Shown here: positions 16,104-24,152 of the stretch, in pieces
Layout of the letters: each line of letters begins with the position of its first letter
How positions within the stretch are numbered: the stretch's first letter is position 1
Made by a program: the position numbers and the translations under genes
Source: Nostoc sp. XA010
GTDB taxonomy: Bacteria; Cyanobacteriota; Cyanobacteriia; Cyanobacteriales; Nostocaceae
Reading direction: 5' to 3'
DNA length: 64,000 bases
Assembly: GCF_020829625.1 (NCBI RefSeq)
Contig: NZ_JAIVFX010000002.1
Location: forward strand, 372,001-436,000
The notes under the pieces: model-generated
What the model saw: only the letters and a program-made list of their open reading frames with translations
The model's database searches: none
Told to the model about the DNA's origin: nothing

Positions 16104-18326
16104 ATGTTACCTAAACCCAAAAAGCACTGGACACCTTCAAATTGGGCAAGTTGGAAGCCCTTTGGCATTGGCGAACAGTATCCCAACAATTTTTGGGAGG
16201 TATTTCGGGCAATCTGGCTATCTCGTGACAAACTACCTTATGCGTGGAATATTCTCGATAAAGGTGTCTGCGATGGTTGCGCTCTCGGAACAACTGGGAT
16301 GAAAGATTGGACTTTAGATGGTATCCATCTCTGCAATGTCCGGTTGCGGCTGTTGCAGATGAATACTATGCCAGCTTTTGACCCTGTGCTATTGGCGGAT
16401 GTTTCGCAGTTACAAAAGCAAAAAAGTGCCCAATTACGCGACTTGGGAAGACTTCCTTACCCGATGATTCGTCAACGAGGGGAAAAAGGCTTTCGCCGTA
16501 TGAGTTGGGATGAAGCTTTAGGGGTAATTAGCGATCGCATCCGTTCCACTACACCAGACCGTCTCAGTTTCTATGTTACCAGTCGCGGGACTGTCAACGA
16601 AACTTATTATGCTACCCAAAAAGCTGTGCGGGCAATGGGAAGCAATAATATTGATAATGCTGCCCGCATTTGCCATTCTCCCAGTACAGCAGGACTAAAA
16701 GCTGCTCTTGGTGCAGGGGCTACGACTTGTTCTTATAAAGACTGGATTGGTACTGATTTATTAGTCTTCATTGGCTCCAATGTTGCTAACAATCAGCCTG
16801 TTACCGTCAAATATCTCCATTATGCGAAAAAAGCTGGCACAAAGATTGTAGTTATTAATACTTACCGTGAACCAGGAATGGAGCGCTACTGGGTTCCCTC
16901 AATTGTAGAAAGTGCCGTTTTCGGTACAAAGTTTGCCGAAGACTTTTTCTTAATCAACATGGGCGGGGATATAGCATTTTTCAATGGCACTATTAAACAT
17001 ATAATTGCTAACAATTGGGTAGACCAGTCATTTATAGATTTATACACAGATGGCTTTGCCGAACTCAAGGCATCGTTAGAAAATCAATCTTGGGAAGAAT
17101 TAGAGCGCCTTTCTGGCACATCCCGCGAGGAAATGTACGCCTTTGCCAAAATGGTCAAAGAAGCGAATAAAGCCGTATTTGTTTGGAGCATGGGCATTAC
17201 CCAGCATGAATGCGGTGAAGATAATGTGCGAAGTATCATTAACTTAGCTCTTACCAAAGGTTTTGTCGGTCGGGAAGGCTGCGGTTTAATGCCAATTCGC
17301 GGCCACTCTGGGGTGCAGGGTGGTGCAGAGATGGGATGTTACGCGACGGTATTTCCTGGTGGTAAACCTATCACCCCAGAAAATGCTGCCCAATTGAGTC
17401 AACATTGGGGCTTTGATGTGCCAGCAAGTAAAGGTTTAATTGCTCCAGAAATGATTAACGCCGCACATCAGGGGGAAATGGAAGTGTTGGTTTCTGTGGG
17501 CGGGAATTTTTTAGAAGTACTGCCAGAACCAGATTATGTGGAAGCGGCGCTGAAGAAAATACCCCTGCGGGTACATATAGATATTGTTCTCTCCAGCCAG
17601 ATGTTGGTGGAACCTGCTGATACTGTGGTGCTTTTACCTGCGACGACTCGCTACGAAATACCAGGGGGAGTCACAGAAACTAATACCGAACGCCGGGTAA
17701 TTTTCAGTCCAGAAATTCCGGGGCCGCGCATTGGAGAAGCGCGTCCTGAGTGGGAAGTGTTTTTAGAATTGGCAAAGCGGGTAAAACCAGATTTGGCAGA
17801 TAAGCTGGCTTTTGCTGACACAGCTGCTATCCGTCAAGAAATTGCTCAAGTTGTCCCGCAATATGCTGGTATTCAACACTTACAGCAGGCTGGCGATCAG
17901 TTTCAATATGGTGGCTCACATTTATGCTTTGGCTGGAATTTCCCTACAGCAGATGGTAAAGCACATTTTGGCGTATTATTGCCACGCCAAAGAGAATTAC
18001 CAGAAGGCTATTTTTTATTAGCAACCCGCCGAGGTAAACAATTTAATAGTATGGTGCAAGAACGCAAGGATGCAATTACGGGGGCGATGCGAGAGGCGGT
18101 GCTAATGAATGCTGCTGATGCAGCACAGTTGGGTTTAAAAGATAGCGATCGCGTCATTCTTAAGAATGATTTAGGCGAGTTGTTGTGTCAAGTCTACATT
18201 GCGCCAATTCAGCCAAGAAACTTGCAAGTGCATTGGCCAGAAGGGAATGTGCTACTAGATAAAAGTAAGCGATCGCTAGAAGGTGTACCTGATTATAATG
18301 CGATCGTGCGGTTAGAAAAAATCTGA
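16104..18326 (+). CDS. Molybdopterin oxidoreductase, FdhF/YdeP family
   Basis: 740 residues, the size of the YdeP group of formate-dehydrogenase-like alpha subunits. Cys56 and Cys59 (CDGC) with Cys77 are the only N-terminal cysteines in the Fe-S position. The molybdenum-ligand position is a Cys (Cys190, in ARICHSPS). Later motifs (GSNVANNQPVT, WSMGITQHECG, PIRGHSGVQGGAEMG) are typical of the bis-MGD fold. The protein is soluble. The related fdhD gene, 1.4 kb downstream on the same strand, would supply the sulfur for the cofactor. The substrate is unknown; formate is not certain for YdeP-type enzymes. A decayed duplicate of its last 22 codons lies at 19216-19281. Confidence 0.88.
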   Translation: MLPKPKKHWTPSNWASWKPFGIGEQYPNNFWEVFRAIWLSRDKLPYAWNILDKGVCDGCALGTTGMKDWTLDGIHLCNVRLRLLQMNTMPAFDPVLLADVSQLQKQKSAQLRDLGRLPYPMIRQRGEKGFRRMSWDEALGVISDRIRSTTPDRLSFYVTSRGTVNETYYATQKAVRAMGSNNIDNAARICHSPSTAGLKAALGAGATTCSYKDWIGTDLLVFIGSNVANNQPVTVKYLHYAKKAGTKIVVINTYREPGMERYWVPSIVESAVFGTKFAEDFFLINMGGDIAFFNGTIKHIIANNWVDQSFIDLYTDGFAELKASLENQSWEELERLSGTSREEMYAFAKMVKEANKAVFVWSMGITQHECGEDNVRSIINLALTKGFVGREGCGLMPIRGHSGVQGGAEMGCYATVFPGGKPITPENAAQLSQHWGFDVPASKGLIAPEMINAAHQGEMEVLVSVGGNFLEVLPEPDYVEAALKKIPLRVHIDIVLSSQMLVEPADTVVLLPATTRYEIPGGVTETNTERRVIFSPEIPGPRIGEARPEWEVFLELAKRVKPDLADKLAFADTAAIRQEIAQVVPQYAGIQHLQQAGDQFQYGGSHLCFGWNFPTADGKAHFGVLLPRQRELPEGYFLLATRRGKQFNSMVQERKDAITGAMREAVLMNAADAAQLGLKDSDRVILKNDLGELLCQVYIAPIQPRNLQVHWPEGNVLLDKSKRSLEGVPDYNAIVRLEKI

Positions 18327-18387
18327 ATCAAGTCTCATTTTCCCAGCTTTAAGATTTCCAACAGCATATCCATTAAGTTGCATCAAG

Positions 18388-18419
18388 ACTACCGCAAAGA
18401 TGAGCATCTCTGCGGTAGT
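18388..18419. terminator. Hairpin between convergent genes, possible bidirectional terminator
   Basis: A 14-bp stem with one mismatch (ACTACCGCAAAGAT with ATCTCTGCGGTAGT) and a GAGC loop lies between the 3' ends of the oxidoreductase and the carotenoid protein gene. A T tract is weak on both sides. Confidence 0.6.
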
Positions 18420-18526
18420 TCTAACTTAAAGACTATTAAAGTAGAACAAAAACAACCAGATTTAGCTTAATGTGCTACTTTCAGTTATCCCTAATTCTAG
18501 GAAGTATTGAGAGTTGTTGCACTTAA

Positions 18527-18976
18527 CTAACCGAAGGCTTGCACCACACTCAGCATGAAATTAACGCGTTGCTCAAACTCTAAATTTTTGATCAATGCGA
18601 CAAATTCATCCGTTTCACCAGGTAGTTGATAGTCGGACGGCACTTGAATGACGCTTCCATTGTCCATTCCTTGTGCCAGCAGTAGCCAAACGTCTAATTT
18701 AGCATTGGGACTTAGAGCAGTATAGCCTTGGGTGATATTGTTATTTGCACCATTAATAATGTCGCGTTGTGCTTGCAGTTGCTCTTCTTTAGACAAGTCC
18801 TGGATTTGGTCAAACACTGCTTTAGCAAGAGCGTCAACGCTTTCAGGAGGTGCTGGGTTTAGCTGTTCTTTAAGATCTAAGTAACCGAACCAAAGTAGGG
18901 CTAGCTGAGTATCTACATCAAAACCTTTAAAGGTTTCTAAAGCTGGTTTTGTTGCTTCATCGGCTGTGTAAGTCAT
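18527..18976 (-). CDS. Helical carotenoid protein (OCP N-terminal-domain homologue)
   Basis: 149 residues from ATG 18976, which has GGAG seven bases upstream; a longer frame to 18988 would need a TTG. The protein is a stand-alone homologue of the N-terminal, all-helical, carotenoid-binding domain of the orange carotenoid protein. Family features visible are [14 protein letters not shown] (with the Tyr and Trp that contact carotenoid in OCP, here Trp29 and Tyr32), a second Trp in [14 protein letters not shown], and the linker IQVPSDYQL. Such proteins bind keto-carotenoids and quench singlet oxygen or phycobilisome energy. Which of the known HCP clades it belongs to cannot be judged here. Confidence 0.85.
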   Translation of the reverse strand: MTYTADEATKPALETFKGFDVDTQLALLWFGYLDLKEQLNPAPPESVDALAKAVFDQIQDLSKEEQLQAQRDIINGANNNITQGYTALSPNAKLDVWLLLAQGMDNGSVIQVPSDYQLPGETDEFVALIKNLEFEQRVNFMLSVVQAFG

Positions 18977-19327
18977 AAAAAACTCCAACTAAGTTAAGGT
19001 TATTTTGATTTCCTCAGTTACTTACTGAGAAGGTTTGCTTTGATTACTTCATATAACTTAACGAACAAAGGCAGATAGATAACCTTACTTAGGGTAGGTA
19101 TATGACTCATTACATAAGACAGATATAGATAACTGAAATTGCTAGTTACAAAAATGCCTGCTTCGATGTATAGAAAGCAAAGATAAATGTTAAAACTTAA
19201 AGTAGCGTCTGCGACAGTAAGCGATCGCTTGAAGGGGTTCTTGACTATAATGCGATCGCGCGTCTAGAAAAACAAACCTAGATTACAGTAAGTTTATATC
19301 ACCCTCATCACTCCAAAACTTGCAGCC
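18977..19327. other. Upstream region of the carotenoid protein gene with a gene fragment
   Basis: Contains the promoter of the carotenoid protein and, from 19216, a 22-codon fragment described separately. No complete gene. Confidence 0.5.
19216..19281 (+). pseudogene. Duplicate 3' tail of the FdhF/YdeP gene
   Basis: Twenty-one codons plus stop read SKRSLEGVLDYNAIARLEKQT. The true gene ends SKRSLEGVPDYNAIVRLEKI (18264-18326). The match in both protein and DNA is too good for chance. It is the tail of a lost tandem or paralogous copy. Confidence 0.75.
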
Positions 19328-19459
19328 ATGTCCGCCGCCAAAGATTTTGAATTACCAAATGATGTAATATTTCCTCTAGGGGATTTATATAGTGACGAAC
19401 CACCTTTGGAAAGCGAATTAAAATTTCAACATTTCTTTCATCATCTTCGACGAAAGTAA
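19328..19459 (+). pseudogene. N-terminal stump of a Uma2 family protein
   Basis: ATG at 19328 starts 43 codons whose core FPLGDLYSDEPPLESEL is the characteristic N-terminus of a common Nostoc Uma2 (DUF820) subfamily. After about 34 residues the frame runs out of homology and overlaps, on the other strand, a beta-lactamase-fold fragment. The junction of two broken genes is therefore at about 19430. Confidence 0.55.
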
Positions 19460-19732
19460 GGTTTTTTTGGCAAATAACGCTTTAGCGAACTTGGCTAAAT
19501 CCTCTGCTGTTGAAACCAATCCACCATCTCCTAAACCATTGCCATCATTGACTTTGGCGTAGCTATCTAGCTTACCATCCTTATTGCGATCGCCATAACC
19601 TGTAGCTACTTCTCCAATTGTCGGTTCGCGCAGTTCCGTGAAGGTATGTTTTAATCCTAATGGTTTTAAAATCTGACTGCGAATTGCTTGTGCAAGAGTT
19701 CCTCTAGTGATATTTTCAACAATCAGTTCCAA
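19418..19732 (-). pseudogene. Serine hydrolase (class C beta-lactamase fold) fragment
   Basis: 104 codons read as the middle of a beta-lactamase/D-Ala-D-Ala carboxypeptidase-like serine hydrolase: ILKPLGLKHTFTEL, then GDGGLVSTAEDLAKFAKALF. The N-terminal half with the SxxK nucleophile and the C-terminal strand are absent, so it cannot be active. It overlaps the fdhD upstream frame and a Uma2 stump at its other end. Confidence 0.75.
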
Positions 19733-19759
19733 AAGAATGTAGTTGCAATCAGTATAAAT

Positions 19760-20599
19760 ATGAAAATGCCAACTAAGAGTAAGACCAAAGCCACTGTTTG
19801 GGTAGTGGAAAATGGTAAAATGCGATCGCGTTTAGACCAACTCACCACCGAAGAACCTTTAGAAATTCGCCTTGCCCCTTTCCAGAAGACGGTAGCTGTA
19901 ACCATGCGGACACCAGGGGCAGATTTTGAACTAGCTGCTGGTTTCCTCTACAGTGAAGGAGTAGTTAGCCACAGAGAAGATATCCGACGTATCAGTTACT
20001 GTGTGGATGAATTGGTAGATGGTGAACAACGCCATAACATTGTAAATGTAGAACTGCGGGATGGTTTGATTCCAGACTTACAGCCTTTGGAACGTCATTT
20101 CTACACCAGTAGCGCCTGTGGAGTGTGTGGTAAAGCTAGCCTTGAAGCTTTGCGTCTGCGGGGATGTCCAGTGATTCCTTCTGGCCCAACAGTAACACCT
20201 GAGATCATCTACAGCCTACCTGATAAGCTCCGGGCAGCTCAAGGTATCTTCACTGCTACAGGAGGTTTGCACGCTGCGGCTATTTTCAATGCTCAAGGAC
20301 AACTGTTAAACTTGCGCGAAGATGTTGGACGACACAATGCTTTGGATAAATTGATTGGTACAGCTTTGCTCAGTGACGAGTTGCCTTTAAATAATTGTAT
20401 TGTTTTAGTAAGTGGACGCTCTAGTTTTGAGATTTTGCAAAAATCTACAACTGCTGGAGTTCCAATTGTCTGTTCTGTTTCTGCTCCCAGTAGTTTGGCG
20501 GTGTCTGTCGCCAAGGAATTCGGAATTACCTTGATTGGATTCCTGCGCGGAGAAAGGTTTAATATTTACACTGGTTTGCAAAGAATAAACGCTGCTTAG
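19760..20599 (+). CDS. fdhD: Formate dehydrogenase accessory sulfurtransferase
   Basis: 279 residues from ATG 19760 (the frame is open back to a TTG at 19688, but that segment overlaps a fragment on the other strand; ATG 19766 is a further option). FdhD takes sulfur from a cysteine desulfurase and inserts it into the molybdenum cofactor of formate-dehydrogenase-like enzymes. The sulfur-carrying pair is present as CGVCG in TSSACGVCGKASLE. Other family marks are PLEIRLAP, GADFELAAGFLYSEG, GGLHAAAIF, REDVGRHNALDKL and SGRSSFEI. Its likely client is the molybdopterin oxidoreductase just upstream. Confidence 0.92.
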   Translation: MKMPTKSKTKATVWVVENGKMRSRLDQLTTEEPLEIRLAPFQKTVAVTMRTPGADFELAAGFLYSEGVVSHREDIRRISYCVDELVDGEQRHNIVNVELRDGLIPDLQPLERHFYTSSACGVCGKASLEALRLRGCPVIPSGPTVTPEIIYSLPDKLRAAQGIFTATGGLHAAAIFNAQGQLLNLREDVGRHNALDKLIGTALLSDELPLNNCIVLVSGRSSFEILQKSTTAGVPIVCSVSAPSSLAVSVAKEFGITLIGFLRGERFNIYTGLQRINAA

Positions 20600-20609
20600 G
20601 AACACGGAT

Positions 20610-21641
20610 TTAATTATCTTCTAGCAAAGTCCAGAAGTAGCCATCTGGCGCAACAAACGAAAAACTCATCTCGCCAAATTCGTTACTAATGATATCTGTA
20701 ACTTTTTGTACAGTACTTGCTTTGATGCGATCGCAATACTCCTGTATTCCCTTTACCCGATAGGTATATAAAGACATACCTAAGCTACCTGGTTGGGCAG
20801 CCTCAAAGCGCGATTCTAAATTTATCTCTTCTGGGAATCGAATAATGTAAAGTCTACCACTGCGTGCGGCCATCAGGTCAGACTTAGAAGAACGGGGATC
20901 ATCAAAAGCCGTGACAATAAACTTTTCACCAGGATTAAGGTCAAAAATATCTTTACCTGCTGGTGAAGATTCATAGCTAGTTTCGACATCATCACGCACA
21001 CGCAGCAAACCCAAAACGTCTTCATAAAACTTCAGCGTTTCTTTGCTGTCATCTTGAACTATGATTCCCAGGTGGGTAAACTGACTAGTCTTGAGAGCAG
21101 CATTATGGTTAACTTGTCCGTAATGCGGTAGTGTATAGCCAAACCGTTGAAATAAAACCTGTCGAGCTAAAGGTTGCAGTAGCAGCATTTCTCGTACACC
21201 AACTGCTGGCTCAATAAAAGGACGGCTTTTCCTTTCTTTGTTGTAGATGACTTCCCAATAAGGGATAGAGTACCTAATAGGCAAACCTGCCGCTTTAGCA
21301 TCCTCTATATGATTTAAAATATTTAAAACATCTGCCGTTAAGCTTGTCGCCCAGCGATTTCCCTTAATTTTCATTGAGGCTGTTCCCAAACCTTCATGGG
21401 TAGGATTTTGCCAAATCATCAGCCGAATCAAACCATGATCTGAATTTTGGTGGTAGAGGCGGATTGAGCGTAAAGATGAATTTACCCCATATAATTGATT
21501 GGCTACATCTGCGGTTAATTCACCCATTTCACCAATGCGATAGCCAAATTGCTCCCAATACTGAATTGCAGAAATTGGCTCTGGAATGCCGATACAGACT
21601 TCATAGATACCTGCAATTGCGGTTTGTTGTTCTTGAGTCAT
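20610..21641 (-). CDS. VOC (glyoxalase/dioxygenase fold) superfamily protein
   Basis: 343 residues with two beta-alpha-beta-beta-beta half modules. The second is clear: FTHLGIIVQDDSKETLKFYE, then VLGL, and FSFVAPDGYFWTLLE at the end. The first half starts YEVCIGIPEPISAIQYWEQF. Metal-binding His and Glu positions may exist (HLGI, final Glu), but substrate is not evident. It converges with fdhD, their ends only 10 bases apart. Not a canonical glyoxalase I by length. Confidence 0.75.
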   Translation of the reverse strand: MTQEQQTAIAGIYEVCIGIPEPISAIQYWEQFGYRIGEMGELTADVANQLYGVNSSLRSIRLYHQNSDHGLIRLMIWQNPTHEGLGTASMKIKGNRWATSLTADVLNILNHIEDAKAAGLPIRYSIPYWEVIYNKERKSRPFIEPAVGVREMLLLQPLARQVLFQRFGYTLPHYGQVNHNAALKTSQFTHLGIIVQDDSKETLKFYEDVLGLLRVRDDVETSYESSPAGKDIFDLNPGEKFIVTAFDDPRSSKSDLMAARSGRLYIIRFPEEINLESRFEAAQPGSLGMSLYTYRVKGIQEYCDRIKASTVQKVTDIISNEFGEMSFSFVAPDGYFWTLLEDN

Positions 21642-21649
21642 AGCAATTT

Positions 21650-21674
21650 TGGATTTTAGATTTTAGATTTTAGA
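21650..21674. repeat. Heptameric tandem repeat (TTTTAGA)
   Basis: Three to four units of GATTTTA just upstream of the VOC gene start, of the short tandem repeat type. Confidence 0.7.
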
Positions 21675-21729
21675 TTGCTTCAAAATAAATAAAACTTGTC
21701 GCTGGCTTATAACAGAAACTCAGTTCCTG

Positions 21730-22350
21730 TTAGAGAGCATTCGCGTTTGGAGGAAAACTTTTCGATTTACTGAAATTATGCAAAAATTGGAGTTCAGATG
21801 TGGTGAGATCGCGCCATTGACCCAATTGTAGGTCATCTAATTTTAGGTGGGCTATGCTAACCCTAACCAGTCGCAAAGTCGGAAACCCTACAGCCGCAGT
21901 CATGCGCCGTACTTGGCGGTTTTTTCCCTCCGTCAAAGTCATTTCCAGCCAAGCTGTCGGTATATTTTTGCGAAATCTAATTGGCGGATTGCGTTCAGGT
22001 AGCTGTGGTTCTTGTGGTAACAGCCTAACTTCTGCTGCTTGAGTGCGATAATCTTGAATTTCCACACCTGTTTGTAACCTTTTTATCGCATCTGCATCTG
22101 GAATTCGCTCTACCTGTACCCAGTAAGTACGTTTATGACCAAAACGCGGATGGGCGAGACGATGTTGCAATTGCCCATCGTTTGTTAATAAAAGCAACCC
22201 TTCACTATCCCAGTCTAAACGTCCCACAGGATACACATCAGGTACATCAATATAATCTTTCAGGGTGCTATGTGTGGGAGCATCCTTTGTAAACTGGCTG
22301 AGAACGCCATAGGGTTTATAAAAAATAATATATCGGTAATGATTTGTCAT
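21730..22350 (-). CDS. rluE: RsuA/RluE-family rRNA pseudouridine synthase
   Basis: 206 residues. These enzymes convert a specific uridine of ribosomal RNA to pseudouridine. The catalytic aspartate is in [19 protein letters not shown], and the C-terminal [20 protein letters not shown] motif is typical. It lacks the S4 domain of RsuA/RluB and so fits RluE, which modifies 23S rRNA. ATG at 22350 is preceded by heptad repeats (TTTGTCA) rather than a clean leader. Confidence 0.88.
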   Translation of the reverse strand: MTNHYRYIIFYKPYGVLSQFTKDAPTHSTLKDYIDVPDVYPVGRLDWDSEGLLLLTNDGQLQHRLAHPRFGHKRTYWVQVERIPDADAIKRLQTGVEIQDYRTQAAEVRLLPQEPQLPERNPPIRFRKNIPTAWLEMTLTEGKNRQVRRMTAAVGFPTLRLVRVSIAHLKLDDLQLGQWRDLTTSELQFLHNFSKSKSFPPNANAL

Positions 22351-22578
22351 TTGTCATTTGTTATTTGTCATTGGGCATTAATCAATAATTCTTCTTCCCC
22401 TGCCCCCTCTCAATGCTTCTGGGTTAAGCCTAAAATCAGGTAGATTAACAGTTATTCTCTAACAGATAATACCTTTTATGCGGAACACTACGCGTAGCCT
22501 ACTTCCCTTGAAGCAAGGATTGAATGTTTAGTGAACTCCTAACTAATAAAATTCTGTTTTTTCCATATCTCATGCTCT

Positions 22579-23676
22579 ATGACCAACTACTTTCGCTCTA
22601 ATGTAGATGCAATGGCTAGCTACATTCCCGGTGAGCAGCCTCAACGCGGTACACAGATAATTAAACTCAACAGTAACGAGAACCCCTATCCTCCTTCGCC
22701 TGCGGCGCTAGCTGTGCTGCAAAATATTGATGGCGAGTGGTTGCGGCGGTATCCAGAACCTTTCGGGGGGGAGTTCCGGCAAGCTGCAAGTAAAGTTTTA
22801 GGTGTTCCTAGCGATTGGATAATTGTGGGAAATGGCAGTGACGAATTGTTGAGTGTGGTGATTCGAGCCTGTGCAGAACCTGGAACGAAAGTAGTTTATC
22901 CCATGCCAACTTATGTGCTATATCGCACGTTAACAGAAATGCAAGCTGCGGAAATTATTGAGATTCCTTACAGCAATGACTACAGTTTACCTTTAGAAGA
23001 ACTAATTGCTGCCAATGGATGTGTGACATTCATTGCATCGCCTAATAGTCCATCGGGGCATGTGGTAGCAACAAATGATCTGCGAAAATTAGCCAGCCAG
23101 TTATCGGGAGTTTTAGTAATTGACGAAGCATACATAGATTTTACCGAAGAGAATGCATTGGCTTTGGTCAAGGACTACGAAAACGTTATTGTAATTCGCA
23201 CACTTTCTAAAGGGTACTCGTTGGCTGGATTACGGCTGGGATTTGGGGTGGCGAATCCCAAGCTGTTGCAGGGATTGTTTAAGGTGAAAGATAGCTATAA
23301 CATTGATGCGATCGCTTGTGCAATTGGCACGGCTGCTATTACCGATCAAGCTTATAAAAATGCTTGTGTGACAAAGATTAAAGCATCGCGGAATCAGTTA
23401 GCAACAGACTTAAAACAATTAGGTTTTCACCTTTGGGATTCCCAAGCTAACTTTTTGCTCGTACAGCCAAAAGAAGGAAACGCAGAATATCTTTATCAAA
23501 AACTGAAGGAACGGGGAATTTTAATCCGCTACTTCAAGCAGCCTGGACTAGATGATAAATTACGCATTACTGTTGGCACTGATGAACAAAATCAGGCTTT
23601 AGTTGAGGCACTAATTTATTTGTTAGAGATTGGGGATAAGGGAGCAGGGGGAGAAAAGTTGTGTAGGTTGGGTTGA
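22579..23676 (+). CDS. hisC: Histidinol-phosphate aminotransferase
   Basis: 365 residues, a fold-type I PLP enzyme of histidine synthesis. The PLP lysine is Lys211 in RTLSKGYSLAGLRLGF; other marks are KLNSNENPYPPSP, VGNGSDELL, ASPNSPSGH and VLVIDEAYIDF. The last residues (about 352-365, GDKGAGGEKLCRLG) are coded by a G-rich heptad tract, so the original stop has probably been overrun by a repeat. No other his gene is adjacent. HisC paralogues are common in cyanobacteria, so a role in another aminotransfer cannot be excluded. Confidence 0.9.
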   Translation: MTNYFRSNVDAMASYIPGEQPQRGTQIIKLNSNENPYPPSPAALAVLQNIDGEWLRRYPEPFGGEFRQAASKVLGVPSDWIIVGNGSDELLSVVIRACAEPGTKVVYPMPTYVLYRTLTEMQAAEIIEIPYSNDYSLPLEELIAANGCVTFIASPNSPSGHVVATNDLRKLASQLSGVLVIDEAYIDFTEENALALVKDYENVIVIRTLSKGYSLAGLRLGFGVANPKLLQGLFKVKDSYNIDAIACAIGTAAITDQAYKNACVTKIKASRNQLATDLKQLGFHLWDSQANFLLVQPKEGNAEYLYQKLKERGILIRYFKQPGLDDKLRITVGTDEQNQALVEALIYLLEIGDKGAGGEKLCRLG

Positions 23677-24152
23677 GGAACGTAGCAAGATCCCGCAGGG
23701 TAACCCAACATTTCGGGGGCTTTGTTGGGTTGCGCTTTGCGTAGCCCAGAGCAGGCATCGCACTTTTGATCTCAATGTCCACGAATGATTTAGGACTGCT
23801 ATATAAGCAACAGATAGCTCAAAGTCATGTTGAGGTACTCCGAAGTCGTGTTGAAGTACTCCGAAGTCGTGTTGAAGTACTCCGAAGTCGTGTTGAAGTA
23901 CTCCGAAGTCGTGTTGGAGTACTCCGAAGTCGTGTTGGAGTACTCCGAAGTCGTGTTGGAGTACTTCAAACTTTGTCGCACCGCGATCAAGTACACGTAG
24001 GCGTAGCCCGCCGTAGGCATCGCTTTCATAAATCTCCACAAACAAAACCATCGCTTGACTTTTAAAACAGTCGCTACAATTTTTCACAAAGCCAAGCGTG
24101 TTGCAGTTAAGCTTTTTTCCTTCCCTGCCCCCTGGTCGCTGCCTCAAGAGCT
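23677..24152. other. Repeat-dense region between hisC and the giant kinase
   Basis: Holds a palindrome (AACCCAACA/TGTTGGGTT, about 23700-23735), the 21-bp minisatellite at 23826-23972, and a GCGTAGCCCGCCGTAGGCATCG element at about 23998. Several frames of 80-180 codons run through it on both strands, because a 21-bp period keeps all frames open; none is gene-like outside the repeat. Confidence 0.6.
23826..23972. repeat. 21-bp minisatellite A (GTGTTGAAGTACTCCGAAGTC), seven units
   Basis: Seven contiguous 21-bp units. The first four carry TTGAAGTACTCC or TTGAGGTACTCC, the last three TTGGAGTACTCC, which contains the perfect palindrome GGAGTACTCC. Read as protein it gives repeated VEVLRSR on the plus strand and VLQHDFG on the minus strand. 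Confidence 0.9.

Noticed and set aside
23826..23972. Possible CRISPR array
   Set aside because: Units are contiguous 21-mers without unique spacers, and no cas gene is nearby. The same holds for the arrays at 39727 and 49257.
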